A model generated the notes under the pieces. It worked only from the letters and a program-made list of their open reading frames with translations, had not been told where the DNA came from and did no database searches. Position numbers and translations under genes: made by a program. This document shows, piece after piece, positions 9,118-16,450 of a stretch of DNA of 29,783 nucleotides (positions within the stretch are counted from its first letter, which is position 1; each line of letters starts with the position of its first letter). Origin of the DNA: Mycobacterium sp. SMC-8. Lineage in GTDB: Bacteria; Actinomycetota; Actinomycetes; Mycobacteriales; Mycobacteriaceae. Where the stretch lies: positions 1 through 29,783 of the forward strand of contig NZ_CP079866.1 of assembly GCF_025263565.1 (NCBI RefSeq), in the 5' to 3' direction.

Positions 9118-9228
9118 CGTCATGTCAGCGGGCGAATCCGCACACCAGCTATTGAGATGTCACATCTGCCAAGGCCCAGCCGTCGAGCACGGAACAAACG
9201 AACTTGGTGGCCAGGCCCTGGCGGGGTC

Positions 9229-9627
9229 TCACATCGCCAGCGGCAAAACCTCCTCTACGCGATTGAGTGTGCGGGCGTACTGGGGTAGCCCGACATGGAC
9301 CGCGAGGACGTCAGCGATGTGCGGGGAAACTTTGTGGTCGGGTGCTTCTGCCGTGAGCCGTTCAGATACCTCGCGGTGCGGGCGGACCATGATCCGGCCG
9401 TATTTATCACCCCGAAGCGCCTCGATCTGTCGGGTGGAGTTGATCGACGGCTGGTTTAGTTCTCGGACATGCTGGGGCAGCCCGACATACAAAGCGAGTA
9501 CGTCTGCGACGTATTGCATAACCGAGGAGGCGCTGGCCTCTGAGGCCATTTCGACGATGCGTTGAGTGACCGCGGGATGGGTTTTGACCATGTGCGCTGC
9601 GCGGTCACCTTTGCTTGGACGAGCCAT
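9229..9627 (-). CDS. Small protein with an internally duplicated ~45-aa domain, possible rep-linked regulator
   Basis: The 132-aa protein is built from two copies of one unit. Unit 1 (about residues 13-58) contains MVKTHPAVTQRIVEMA...YVADVLALYVGLPQHVRELN; unit 2 (about 79-122) contains MVRPHREVSERL...HIADVLAVHVGLPQYARTLN. A short basic linker joins them and the protein ends EVLPLAM. The alternation of basic N-part, helix and VxDVLAxxVGLP helix resembles small ribbon-helix-helix-like regulators found on actinobacterial replicons, but I cannot name a family with confidence. Start ATG 9627 (MARPSKGD) is chosen because the upstream in-frame extension lacks protein character. It lies upstream of rep on the same strand, so a role in replication or copy-number control is plausible. 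Confidence 0.65.
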   Translation of the reverse strand: MARPSKGDRAAHMVKTHPAVTQRIVEMASEASASSVMQYVADVLALYVGLPQHVRELNQPSINSTRQIEALRGDKYGRIMVRPHREVSERLTAEAPDHKVSPHIADVLAVHVGLPQYARTLNRVEEVLPLAM

Positions 9628-9899
9628 ATTGCCCACTCTGTCAGTCGAGGGGTTTTGGAAACGCGCGACACGCCGATGCGGACAGATCATGGCCAATCCC
9701 GAGCGGCTACGGCCAGGTCCGGGTTGTTCACCCTTGTATGACTGACGCGAAAACAAATCGATCAATAGCAGTCATCACGTGAACGCTTCATTTGAACTTT
9801 GTTGTCTGACTTGGGCGTTGGGGTGTTCGGCGCGTGCTTTTGTCAGTGCGCGCCAATACGCTGGCCCAAAAAGCCAGCGACCTCAGCGAGGGGGAAGAC
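9628..9899. promoter_or_regulatory. Divergent intergenic region
   Basis: This 272-bp gap separates the minus-strand duplicated-domain gene from the plus-strand export operon and must carry promoters for both. An AT-richer patch at about 9740-9775 is bracketed by TGACTG and CAGTCA. I could not assign -10 or -35 boxes with confidence. Confidence 0.35.
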
Positions 9900-10421
9900 G
9901 TGCAGCATCCGCCAGCCGATCTCGGCGGCCCACCGCCCTCGGCCCCGAACCGTCTGGGGCGAGGCGGACTCATCGCCATCGTCGCTGCCACAGCTCTGAT
10001 CTCCGCCGGGCTGGGAACCGCTATCGGAGCCATGGCCATCAAGTCCTCATCGCCCGATGCCGCCGCGCAGGCTGTTCAGCCCGCAAATGATGCAGGTGCA
10101 TCAGCCAGCGGCGACACCCACGCCCAGGACGTCGGGCTGTGCACGCGCTACGCCACCATCAACAGCGCGATGCCGAGAAAGGACAAGAACGCGGCCGAAC
10201 TGCTGCCCGGTGTGGGCGCGTTAGAGACGGCTCTGCATGAGTTCCCCAGCGCGAGTCCCCAGATTCGAGAAGCGGTGGCAGAACTGGTGTCGGTCTACTA
10301 CGCACGGATGGCCGCGTACGCACCCGTCCGCACGCGTGGGCTGGCTGAACCGCGACCGCACAGCGCAGCAGAGGAGAACGCAGCGAGTGACCGTGTGTGG
10401 AAGATTTGTGGTCTCGGCTGA
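9900..10421 (+). CDS. Membrane-anchored protein, first gene of the DUF5631/5632 operon
   Basis: A 173-aa protein with a Pro-rich cytoplasmic N-terminus, one transmembrane helix (LIAIVAATALISAGLGTAIG, about residues 24-43) and an exported C-terminal domain with two Cys (GLCTRY and KICGLG) that could form a disulfide. GTG 9900 is chosen because GAGGGGGA lies just upstream and the upstream extension has no family character. The next gene starts about 50 bp downstream. In M. tuberculosis a small membrane protein gene (Rv3901c) lies beside Rv3900c and Rv3899c; the same neighbourhood here suggests an Rv3901c-like role, but that is an inference from order and topology. Confidence 0.6.
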   Translation: MQHPPADLGGPPPSAPNRLGRGGLIAIVAATALISAGLGTAIGAMAIKSSSPDAAAQAVQPANDAGASASGDTHAQDVGLCTRYATINSAMPRKDKNAAELLPGVGALETALHEFPSASPQIREAVAELVSVYYARMAAYAPVRTRGLAEPRPHSAAEENAASDRVWKICGLG

Positions 10422-10472
10422 GTCTGTCGTGCATTGTGCGCACAGCCCGAACACCCAACGGAGGCAATAGAA

Positions 10473-12952
10473 ATGCCCGCAGCATCGGGACAGTCAGCCA
10501 ACAACATCCAGGTCGAGGCGCAGGCGCTCATCGCCGACGGTGCCAACACCGCGGCCGAGGCAGGGGCGGGCGGGGTAGGTGTCAGCGGTGGCGGCGCTGG
10601 TGATATTCAGCGTCCGCCGGGTGTGGCCGCCGCGATGGCGATCGGTGAGTTCTGGCCGAGCATCTCCGAGAACGACATTCAGCGTGTGGTCGATGAGCAC
10701 CGGGCCGCTGAGCAGCGGTTGTCCGACTACGGCGACACGCTCAAACGCAAACGGTCCGAGAGTCCAAACCTCTTGCAGGGGCAGGCCGGCGATGCGCGGG
10801 TCGAACGGCTCACCGAGATGATGAATCATGCCTACGCCGTGGCGGATCATCTCGGTTCGAAAGCCGTTACCGGGGAGTCCTACAAGAGCACGGTGGTCGG
10901 GCTGAAAACAGACCTAACGCGCATCGGGGATGCCGCTCAAAAGGCTTGGGAGGCAGCACAAACGGCCAAGACACCGTTCTCTGTTGCCCCATACAAAACA
11001 GAAGCGGCAACAGCACAGTCCGTCGCACTGGGAGACATCGCCGCGACCCCGCCACCGACCCCTATGCCGGGCGAGGACAGCCCGCGTGACGGAACACAGG
11101 CAGGGCCAACAACCACCGAAAACGAATCTGCCGTGGACGAGCCGCGAGAGAAAGCCGACCGCGACTTGGGGTCGGCGGCGGACACGGTAAGCGACGCCAA
11201 GGGGGCCGGGGATGAACACCTCCAGGGTGACCAAGCGAGAGTCGCTGACGAAGTGGTCGAGGTGGATCACACAGCCACCGGCAACGAGTTTGCGGACGCA
11301 CCAGCGCCAGTAGCTGGCGAGGTCGAGCGACCCGTGACGCCCCTGGCCAGTCCCGTCACGTCGCCTACAGCTATACCCCAGATGGGCAATGCGGGCAGCG
11401 GGGTGGGCTCGGGCATGGGCGGCGTGGGCTCGGTACGGCCGCCGCAAATGCCGACCGGTTTGAATCCGTTGAGCGGGAGTTCGTTGAAGGATGCGGCGAC
11501 GGCTCCGGCGTCGTCGATGTCGGAGGCGCTGTCGAGTAATCCGAATTTGTCGAGTGCGGCGAGTAGTTTCCAGTCGGGTTTGGCGTCGGGTATGGGCGCT
11601 TCGGGCGCGGTGTCTCCGACACCATCGTTGGAGAAGTTCGCCGGCCCGCATCCTTCTTCGGCGGCGGCGTCGCCCGGTGGTGGGCAGGTTCCGGTGGTTC
11701 CTGCTCAGGGAGGGGGCGCGCCGACCCCGGCACCGGCCGCGCCGGGTGCACCGGCCCCGGCCGGCGGCGGCGGTATGGCACCGGTTCCTCCTGGCGGCGG
11801 TGGTGGGGGTGGTCTGATGCCGTATGTGCCGCCCGGTGGCGGTGGTGGTGCTCCGGCACCGAGTGCGGCGACGTTGCCGACCTCGGCTCAGCCGCCAGGC
11901 ACGTCAGCGCCGCCGCAGCAGAGCGCTGGTGGGCCGCCGGTTGTGGCGTCGAGTTCTGGGTCTGGTGCGGCGGCTGGTGCTGTGGCGGCGGGCGAGCCGC
12001 TGCCGAGTGCGGAGCTGGTGTTGGCGCGGCGGATTCTCGATGGTCTGGTGCGCGGTACCGAAGTGCGGAAGGAGTTGCTGAACGGCGGCTGGGTGGAGTG
12101 GGCGGTGTCGGTGCTGGCGTTGCCGACCGGTCAGGTGGTGGCGATCGCCTCGACGGTTGGCGACGGTGCCTATGTGCCGCCCGGTGTGGTGATCCCGGCC
12201 TCGGCGACGTTGGCGGTCTATGACCACGCACTGCCGATCGACTGGGCGCACCGGTTCGTCGGGGTCCGTGCTGCGGCGAAGCTGCTGGCGGCGCACGCCG
12301 AGGAGCTGGCGCGGGTGACCGATGTTCGGCCGCGCGCGCTGGTGAGCTCGGAGCTGGGGTGCAACAGCCACGGGAGTGGGTGGGCGAGTTTGAGGCGGTG
12401 CGTGACGCCGATATCCGCCGATCGCCGGGTGAGGCGCCAACGGCTGGTGGTGGCTACCGGCATCGCTTGGAGGCGGTGGCACCGGATATCTGGGCCAAGA
12501 CGCAGCTGGTGCTGGGTGAGGCGATGTGGCGGCGGGTGGCCGAGGCGGTCGCGCAGACGGTGCTGGACGAGGCCAAGGCTGTGGAGGCGGATCGACCGCC
12601 GATGACCCCGCCGCTGGTGGACCCCTACGACCGGCGTGAGGTGGTGGAGCGGCTGGGCGCGGGCCAGCCTGTCGACTGGGATGCCCACCATAAGCACGTC
12701 GCGGAGCGCGGCGTGCTGCACCCGGATGGGGTGCTGGACGCCGACGAGTCTGATGTGTCCGAGGCCCAGCGCGGGTTCTACCGGCACTTTTACCGGTCAG
12801 CGCTGATCGTTGAAATGTTGGGATGCTGGCGGGACCAGCCGGTGTCGTTGCCCGATGTCGCCTACTGCGGCTGGGCCGCCGGGTTCGGGCATGCCGTCGA
12901 CGGAGCGTTAAACCAGGCCCTCGCGGTGCTCGAACCGGGGCAGCGCCGATGA
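10473..12952 (+). CDS. Large Pro/Gly-rich putative secreted protein with DUF5632/DUF5631-like C-terminus, one frameshift
   Basis: About 826 residues once the frameshift is repaired. The N-terminal ~170 residues are helical and resemble WXG/YxxxD-type export domains: a Trp in EFWPSISENDIQRVVDEHRA (about residue 61) and a YAVAD (YxxxD) motif near residue 120. A long disordered linker rich in Thr, Glu, Ser and then Pro/Gly follows (11400-11950, for example GGGGMAPVPPGGGGGGG). The C-terminal domains contain WAVSVLALPTGQVV, VGDGAYVPPGVVIPAS and LVDPYDRREVVERLGAGQPV, then CWRDQPVSLPDVAYCGWAAG, which resemble the DUF5632/DUF5631 region of Rv3899c-type proteins. The frame shifts at 12355-12358 in a G-run (one G missing), after which the frame continues to TGA 12952. 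ATG 10473 has a good GGAGG. Export by a type VII system is inference; no ESX genes are present here. Confidence 0.7.
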
Positions 12953-13845
12953 GCAGCCTGAAGGAGTGGGCCTGGCACAAAACCGGGCGGGCGGTGTTGT
13001 GGGCGCTGCTGGAAGCTGCCCGTGACGGCGAACTCGAAGAGGACTGGCGGGTGATGTGGGCGGACCGGACCGCTGCGGCGCTGCGGGTAGCCCGCGCAGG
13101 CGACCCGGACTGGTGGCGGGGCGATGCGGCGCGCCATATCCGGGCGGTGTCGCCGGGGCAGGGTTGGCCCCGGGTGGGTCCGGTGATACCTCGCCCGGCT
13201 CCAATACCAGTGGAGATACCTCGCCTGGGTCCGGGGCTGCCCGGCTTTGACGTAATCGCTGTGCGGCGAACGGCGGCCGCGGCTGCGGCTACCGCCGAGC
13301 CGGTGGGGCCGAGCCAGGAGGCAGGCGAAAAGGTGCTGTTGGCACTGCGTGACCTGGCCGACAACGACGCCGAGGCCTGGTGGGCGTGGGAACCAGCCCG
13401 CGCGGGGGAGGTGAGTGCAGGCCAGGCGCTGCGGGCTTGGTGGTGTGCGGCGCTGGAGGTGGTCGGCGTCGAGGAGGCCGAGGAGCTTGTGCAGAGCAGA
13501 GAGCGTGCAGAGCGGATGCTCCAGCAGCGCGAGGGCCACGGCGATATCGCCGTGCTCCAGGGGATGAAGGTGTGGACCCGCCAGGCGGACGGTGTCCGCG
13601 AGTTGGCGCAGCAGCGCCGCGACCTGATCACCGAAAGCGCCACCGCGGCGGCCACAACATTGCACCGGGCGACATTGCAGCGGGCGACACCTGGGGTCGG
13701 GCCGGTGCTCAGCGATTGGGTGGCGGAGGCGACCGCCCGCGCCCGCCAATGGCGAGACAGAGACGCGGCGGATGTGCATCTGGCGGAGCTGACTGACCCG
13801 GCCTACCGCGAAAGGCTGGAGCGGATACCGGAGTACTGGAGTTGA
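12949..13845 (+). CDS. Hypothetical partner of the DUF5631/5632 protein
   Basis: A 298-aa protein rich in Ala, Arg and Trp, without signal peptide or membrane helix. The start overlaps the preceding stop (ATGA) and the stop overlaps the next start (TTGA), so translation is probably coupled through three genes. The N-terminal ~60 residues (SSLKEWAWHKTGRAVLWALL) and the C-terminal half look helical, joined by a Pro-rich linker (IPRPAPIPVEIPRLGPGLPG, about 84-103). The DNA under the linker carries GATACCTCGCC twice (13185, 13215). I do not recognise a domain. By position it resembles the neighbour of Rv3899c (Rv3900c) and may be a chaperone or binding partner, but nothing in the sequence proves it. 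Confidence 0.6.
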   Translation: MSSLKEWAWHKTGRAVLWALLEAARDGELEEDWRVMWADRTAAALRVARAGDPDWWRGDAARHIRAVSPGQGWPRVGPVIPRPAPIPVEIPRLGPGLPGFDVIAVRRTAAAAAATAEPVGPSQEAGEKVLLALRDLADNDAEAWWAWEPARAGEVSAGQALRAWWCAALEVVGVEEAEELVQSRERAERMLQQREGHGDIAVLQGMKVWTRQADGVRELAQQRRDLITESATAAATTLHRATLQRATPGVGPVLSDWVAEATARARQWRDRDAADVHLAELTDPAYRERLERIPEYWS

Positions 13846-14030
13846 ACACGCCCAGGCGTTCGCCCACCCAGGGCGAGGCGGTGTCCGTCGCTGTGGCGGC
13901 GAGCGGGCTGGCCGGCCACGAGGTTTCGCCGGGCGCGCGTGATCTCCTCGATCGAATCGAGCGCGGCGTGCTGACCTACGACGAGGCCGTTGCCGAGGTC
14001 ATCGCGGAGTTCGGGCAACCCGCCCGGTGA
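13842..14030 (+). CDS. VbhA-like antitoxin (FicT-inhibitor type), toxin gene absent
   Basis: A 62-aa protein resembling VbhA-type antitoxins, which block Fic-domain AMP-transferases by inserting an inhibitory helix into the active site. The recognisable part is GLAGHEVSPGARDLLDRIER (about residues 22-41) followed by GVLTYDEAVAEVIAEFG. The usual inhibitory motif is (S/T)xxxE(G/N); here the matching stretch is SGLAGH, so the key Glu seems to be missing. The TTG start at 13842 overlaps the stop of the preceding gene (TTGA), which supports coupled translation. No Fic gene follows, and the next 130 bases hold a terminator. It is either a remnant, a stand-alone inhibitor of a Fic toxin encoded elsewhere, or a partner of its own operon. 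Confidence 0.6.
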   Translation: MNTPRRSPTQGEAVSVAVAASGLAGHEVSPGARDLLDRIERGVLTYDEAVAEVIAEFGQPAR

Positions 14031-14070
14031 CCCCGGCGCAGTGTGGGTATCAGGGCAGCGCAGTGTGGGC

Positions 14071-14160
14071 TATCATAGGTGGTGCCTGTTGCGTTGAGCT
14101 TCAGGAAGTGAGCCCGAGACCCGGCCGGACGACCGTGGCGCTCGGGCTTCGCGATTTTTG
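14071..14160 (+). ncRNA. Candidate small RNA or operon end with intrinsic terminator
   Basis: A -10-like TATCAT at 14071-14076 is followed about 35 bases later by a strong hairpin, AGCCCGAG (14111-14118) paired with CTCGGGCT (14141-14148), and a T-run at 14155-14159. This gives a predicted transcript of about 75 nt ending in a Rho-independent terminator. The loop contains the self-complementary CCGGCCGG. No clear -35 box is seen. At minimum it terminates the 9900-14030 operon; an independent small RNA is possible. Confidence 0.45.
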
Positions 14161-14168
14161 GGGCCTGG

Positions 14169-14366
14169 TCACACGTCGCGGGTGACCGTGACGGCGGGGT
14201 TGATGAGCTTGCGCCAGTGCCCGCCTTTGGCCCAGCACCAGGCGATGGCGTCGGGGATGGCCAGCAGCGCGTCAGCGTGGGGGCGTTTGTGCTCGTAGTG
14301 CAGGGTGTCGCGGCAGCCGGCGGCTCGGGTGTATTCGATGAGTTTCTGGTTGTCGAACTTCACCAT
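14169..14366 (-). pseudogene. Orphan 3' end of a DUF3800-like gene
   Basis: The minus strand reads KFDNQKLIEYTRAAGCRDTL, then LLAIPDAIAWCWAKGGHWRK and a TRDV terminus ending at 14169. This looks like the C-terminal third of DUF3800-like proteins of actinobacteria. Homology stops at about 14360, where a thioesterase fragment begins on the other strand. The matching N-terminal two thirds are at 25663-25998 on the plus strand, so the gene appears to have been cut and its parts separated. A chance ATG at 14366 gives an open frame, but a functional product is unlikely. Confidence 0.6.
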
Positions 14367-14619
14367 GGTGCCGCTGCTGTTCGATTCGGTGTTCGGCATG
14401 GTGATCCACGCCGCGGGCCGGCCGATCAGCCGCACCGCCTTCCTGCACGTCGACTACCGCAAGGTCACGCCCATCGACACCACGCTGACCGCGCGCGGCT
14501 GGATCCGGGAGACCGACGGCCGTAAGGCGTTCGTCAACGCCGAGCTGCGCGACCCCGACGGCAATGTGCTCGCCGAGGCCAACGGGTTGATGGTGCGTCT
14601 GCTCGCCGGCCAGCCCTGA
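14365..14619 (+). pseudogene. 3' part of a PaaI-like (4HBT hotdog) thioesterase
   Basis: An 84-aa remnant beginning VPLLFDSVFGMVIHAAG and continuing through SRTAFLHVDYRKVTPIDTTL to LANGLMVRLLAGQP-like residues at the stop. This matches the second half of mycobacterial hotdog acyl-CoA thioesterases. The central helix with the catalytic Asp (LLFD) is kept, but the preceding HGG-containing half is lost at the junction near 14365. It is not a copy of the intact thioesterase at 26115, whose sequence differs throughout. It marks the left edge of the block of chromosome-type genes. Confidence 0.7.
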
Positions 14620-14703
14620 CGGGTCGGCGCCGAGACTGCAGGCAGTGCGGCGTTTTACCCTGAAATCCCGCACCCCGCGCAGTTTCGGCGGCACCATGAT
14701 CAC

Positions 14704-14898
14704 GTGACCACCGAACGTCCCGAGCGCGATGTGCGCCGGCTGTCCACCCCACGCGCGGCTGGCCTGGCCGGCGTGTTGTTCGCCGTGCTGTTCGGCGTCG
14801 CGATCGCGCTGATCCACACCGCGCTTCCCGAAGGCGCCCAGCCGGGCGCGCAGTGGGTGGAGGGTTCGGAGGGCAAGGTGCGCGCGGCGGCGGTGTTG
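14704..14898 (+). pseudogene. 5' part of a membrane protein gene interrupted by an IS-like insertion
   Basis: From GTG 14704 the sequence encodes a charged N-terminus (TTERPERDVRRLSTPRAAGL) and a first membrane helix (LFAVLFGVAIALIHTALPEG) and reads up to KVRAAAVL at about 14898. There the protein should continue MPFAGICFLWF, which is found at 15946. The reading frame runs on into the insertion and stops at 15012. The reunited protein would be about 220 aa with several membrane helices. Confidence 0.7.
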
Positions 14899-15936
14899 GC
14901 CGTCGCTCAGGATGCAGACGATGGCGTCACTGTGGATGCAGACGTGATTTCGGGGGTCGGTCTGCATTGTGACGGGGTAATCGTCGCGGCGACGCGGTGG
15001 TCGTCATGGTGACGACTGTCGGCAGGCATGGTGATGACGCCCCCGGCGGCAGCGCGGGGACGTCGGAGGGTCAGCCGGGTGGCGCCAGAAGGCGGCCGCG
15101 GGTGTACATCCCGATCAGGGTCCACGGCGGCTCACCGAGGGCGTAGCGGCGGCGGTCCCAGTAGGCCGCTGCCGACAACAGCGACAGCGCGTGGTGCAAC
15201 ATGTTCCCTCGGTAGCGCAGCGCGGTGAACGTGTCGGGGTCCAGGGCGAGCAGCTGCTCGGTCCCGTCGCGTGCGAGACGGTCCAGGTGCTCTGGCGGTA
15301 GTCGGCGAAGCCAGCGGCGCACGGTGGACACCGGCCGCCCCATGGTCGCCGCGATACGCCGGTGTCCGAGTCCATTTGCTTTGTGCAGCAATGCTGTTCC
15401 AATCACTGCGGTGGTGTCGGCATGGCGTGGCTGCAGAGCGGCGGGCATCACGATATGCGTTGACGAGCAGGACCGGCATCGCGTGCGGCGGGGGCGCACC
15501 GTGATCGTGGTCCCGTCGTGATCGCGCACGGAGCGCCGCCTGCCGTAGCCCCAAGAAGTCAGCTGGCCGTCGCGGCACCGCGGGCAGCGGAGTTCGCCGG
15601 CGGCGAGCAGTTTCTCGGCCAGTTCGCCGGTGCGCGCGACGATCACCGCAGAGCCAGTCCATGATCCACCAGCCTTACCTATCACCCGGGAACCGGGATA
15701 GGGGTCAGTTCGTGTTGGGCGACCGCAGAATCGACGCGTCCGCCGTCACCGATTGTGACGATCTCGGGATTCGGCATCGCGCCGGAGCCGAAATGGACTC
15801 TGCGCGAGCAGACCAGCGCGGGGTCCGTTCGTGGGCACGCTGATGATGCAGACGACCGCCGTCCCCGACCCGGGATTTCGACAACTTCAATGACGATCAC
15901 CCCCGCCGTGGTCGTCACACAGAGGACGGTCAACAG
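14899..15936. mobile_element. IS-like insertion (~1.04 kb) carrying a DUF6431-type gene
   Basis: The boundaries are deduced from the interrupted membrane gene, whose two parts rejoin at GCGGTGTTG (14890-14898) and GCGGTGCTG (15937-15945), possibly an imperfect target repeat. Near the left end GATGCAGAC occurs twice (14910, 14935), and the second copy forms an inverted pair with GTCTGCAT at 14961-14968. Another GATGCAGAC occurs near the right end (about 15846). A hairpin with CCCGG/CCGGG and CCTAT/ATAGG arms lies at 15675-15700. There is no DDE transposase, so it is probably a truncated or non-autonomous element. Confidence 0.6.
15071..15685 (-). CDS. DUF6431-type zinc-ribbon/HTH protein of an insertion element
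   Basis: A 204-aa protein with an N-terminal zinc ribbon (CPRC at about residues 34-37, CRSC about 71-74) and RDHDGTTITVRPRRTRCRSC. A helix-turn-helix follows (LLHKANGLGHRRIAATMGRP, then STVRRWLRRLPPEHL). This matches accessory proteins found beside IS481/IS3-type transposases in actinobacteria, which probably bind the element ends. The expected transposase would follow in the minus direction but is missing; only about 170 bp remain before the interrupted gene. The ATG at 15685 is the longest start; a start a few codons later (before IVARTGELAEKLLAAGEL) is equally possible. Confidence 0.65.
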   Translation of the reverse strand: MIGKAGGSWTGSAVIVARTGELAEKLLAAGELRCPRCRDGQLTSWGYGRRRSVRDHDGTTITVRPRRTRCRSCSSTHIVMPAALQPRHADTTAVIGTALLHKANGLGHRRIAATMGRPVSTVRRWLRRLPPEHLDRLARDGTEQLLALDPDTFTALRYRGNMLHHALSLLSAAAYWDRRRYALGEPPWTLIGMYTRGRLLAPPG

Positions 15937-16413
15937 GCGGTGCTGATGCCGTTCGCCGGCATCTGCTTCCTGTGGTTCATCGGAGTGGTGCGCGACGGAT
16001 TGGGCAGGTTCGAGGACAAGTTCTTCGCCTCGGTCTTCCTGGGCAGTGGGCTGCTGTTCCTCGCGATGATCTTCGTGTCGTCTGCCGTGGGGGTGGCGTT
16101 GGTGGCCAGCCGCGGCGCCGACTACGGAGCCGATGTGCACGTGTTCGGTCAGGCACTGCTGATCGCGCTGTCGAAGACCTACGCCCTGCGAATGGCAGCG
16201 GTGTTCATGATGTCGCTGGCCACCATCTGGCTCAAGACCGGCCTGGTGTCGCGGGGGCTGGTGATCTTCACCTACGTGGTGGCGCTGACGCTGTTGGTGG
16301 CCAGTGACGTGACGGTGTGGCTGACGCTGGCGTTCCCGGTCTGGGTGCTGATCGTCAGCGTGCTCGCGCTGAGCAAGGCCGGGCTGATCGACCTGCACCG
16401 CGACGGCGACTGA
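15937..16413 (+). pseudogene. 3' part of the interrupted membrane protein
   Basis: Continues the gene begun at 14704. After AVLMPFAGICFLWFIGVVRD come at least three more membrane segments (LLFLAMIFVSSAVGVALVAS, YALRMAAVFMMSLATIWL, IFTYVVALTLLVASDVTVWL) and a final helix, ending LSKAGLIDLHRDGD. The family looks like a conserved mycobacterial multi-pass membrane protein of unknown function. An ATG at 15946 could still start translation of this part, but the first membrane helix would be missing. Confidence 0.7.
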
Positions 16414-16450
16414 TTCCCGCTGTCGGCGAGCAGGTTTGGGTCTTGTCCGC

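Noticed and set aside
11904..13655. Long minus-strand open frame (583 codons)
   Set aside because: It is the antisense of the DUF5631/5632-like gene and its partner; the translation is Arg/Pro/Ser-rich low-complexity sequence typical of shadows in high-GC DNA.
14272..14967. 231-codon minus-strand frame
   Set aside because: It spans two unrelated plus-strand gene fragments and a junction, so it cannot be an evolved gene except for its last ~65 codons, which are the DUF3800-like remnant.
15682..16398. 238-codon minus-strand frame rich in Gln and His
   Set aside because: Antisense of the membrane protein part; composition typical of the opposite strand of Leu/Val-rich genes.
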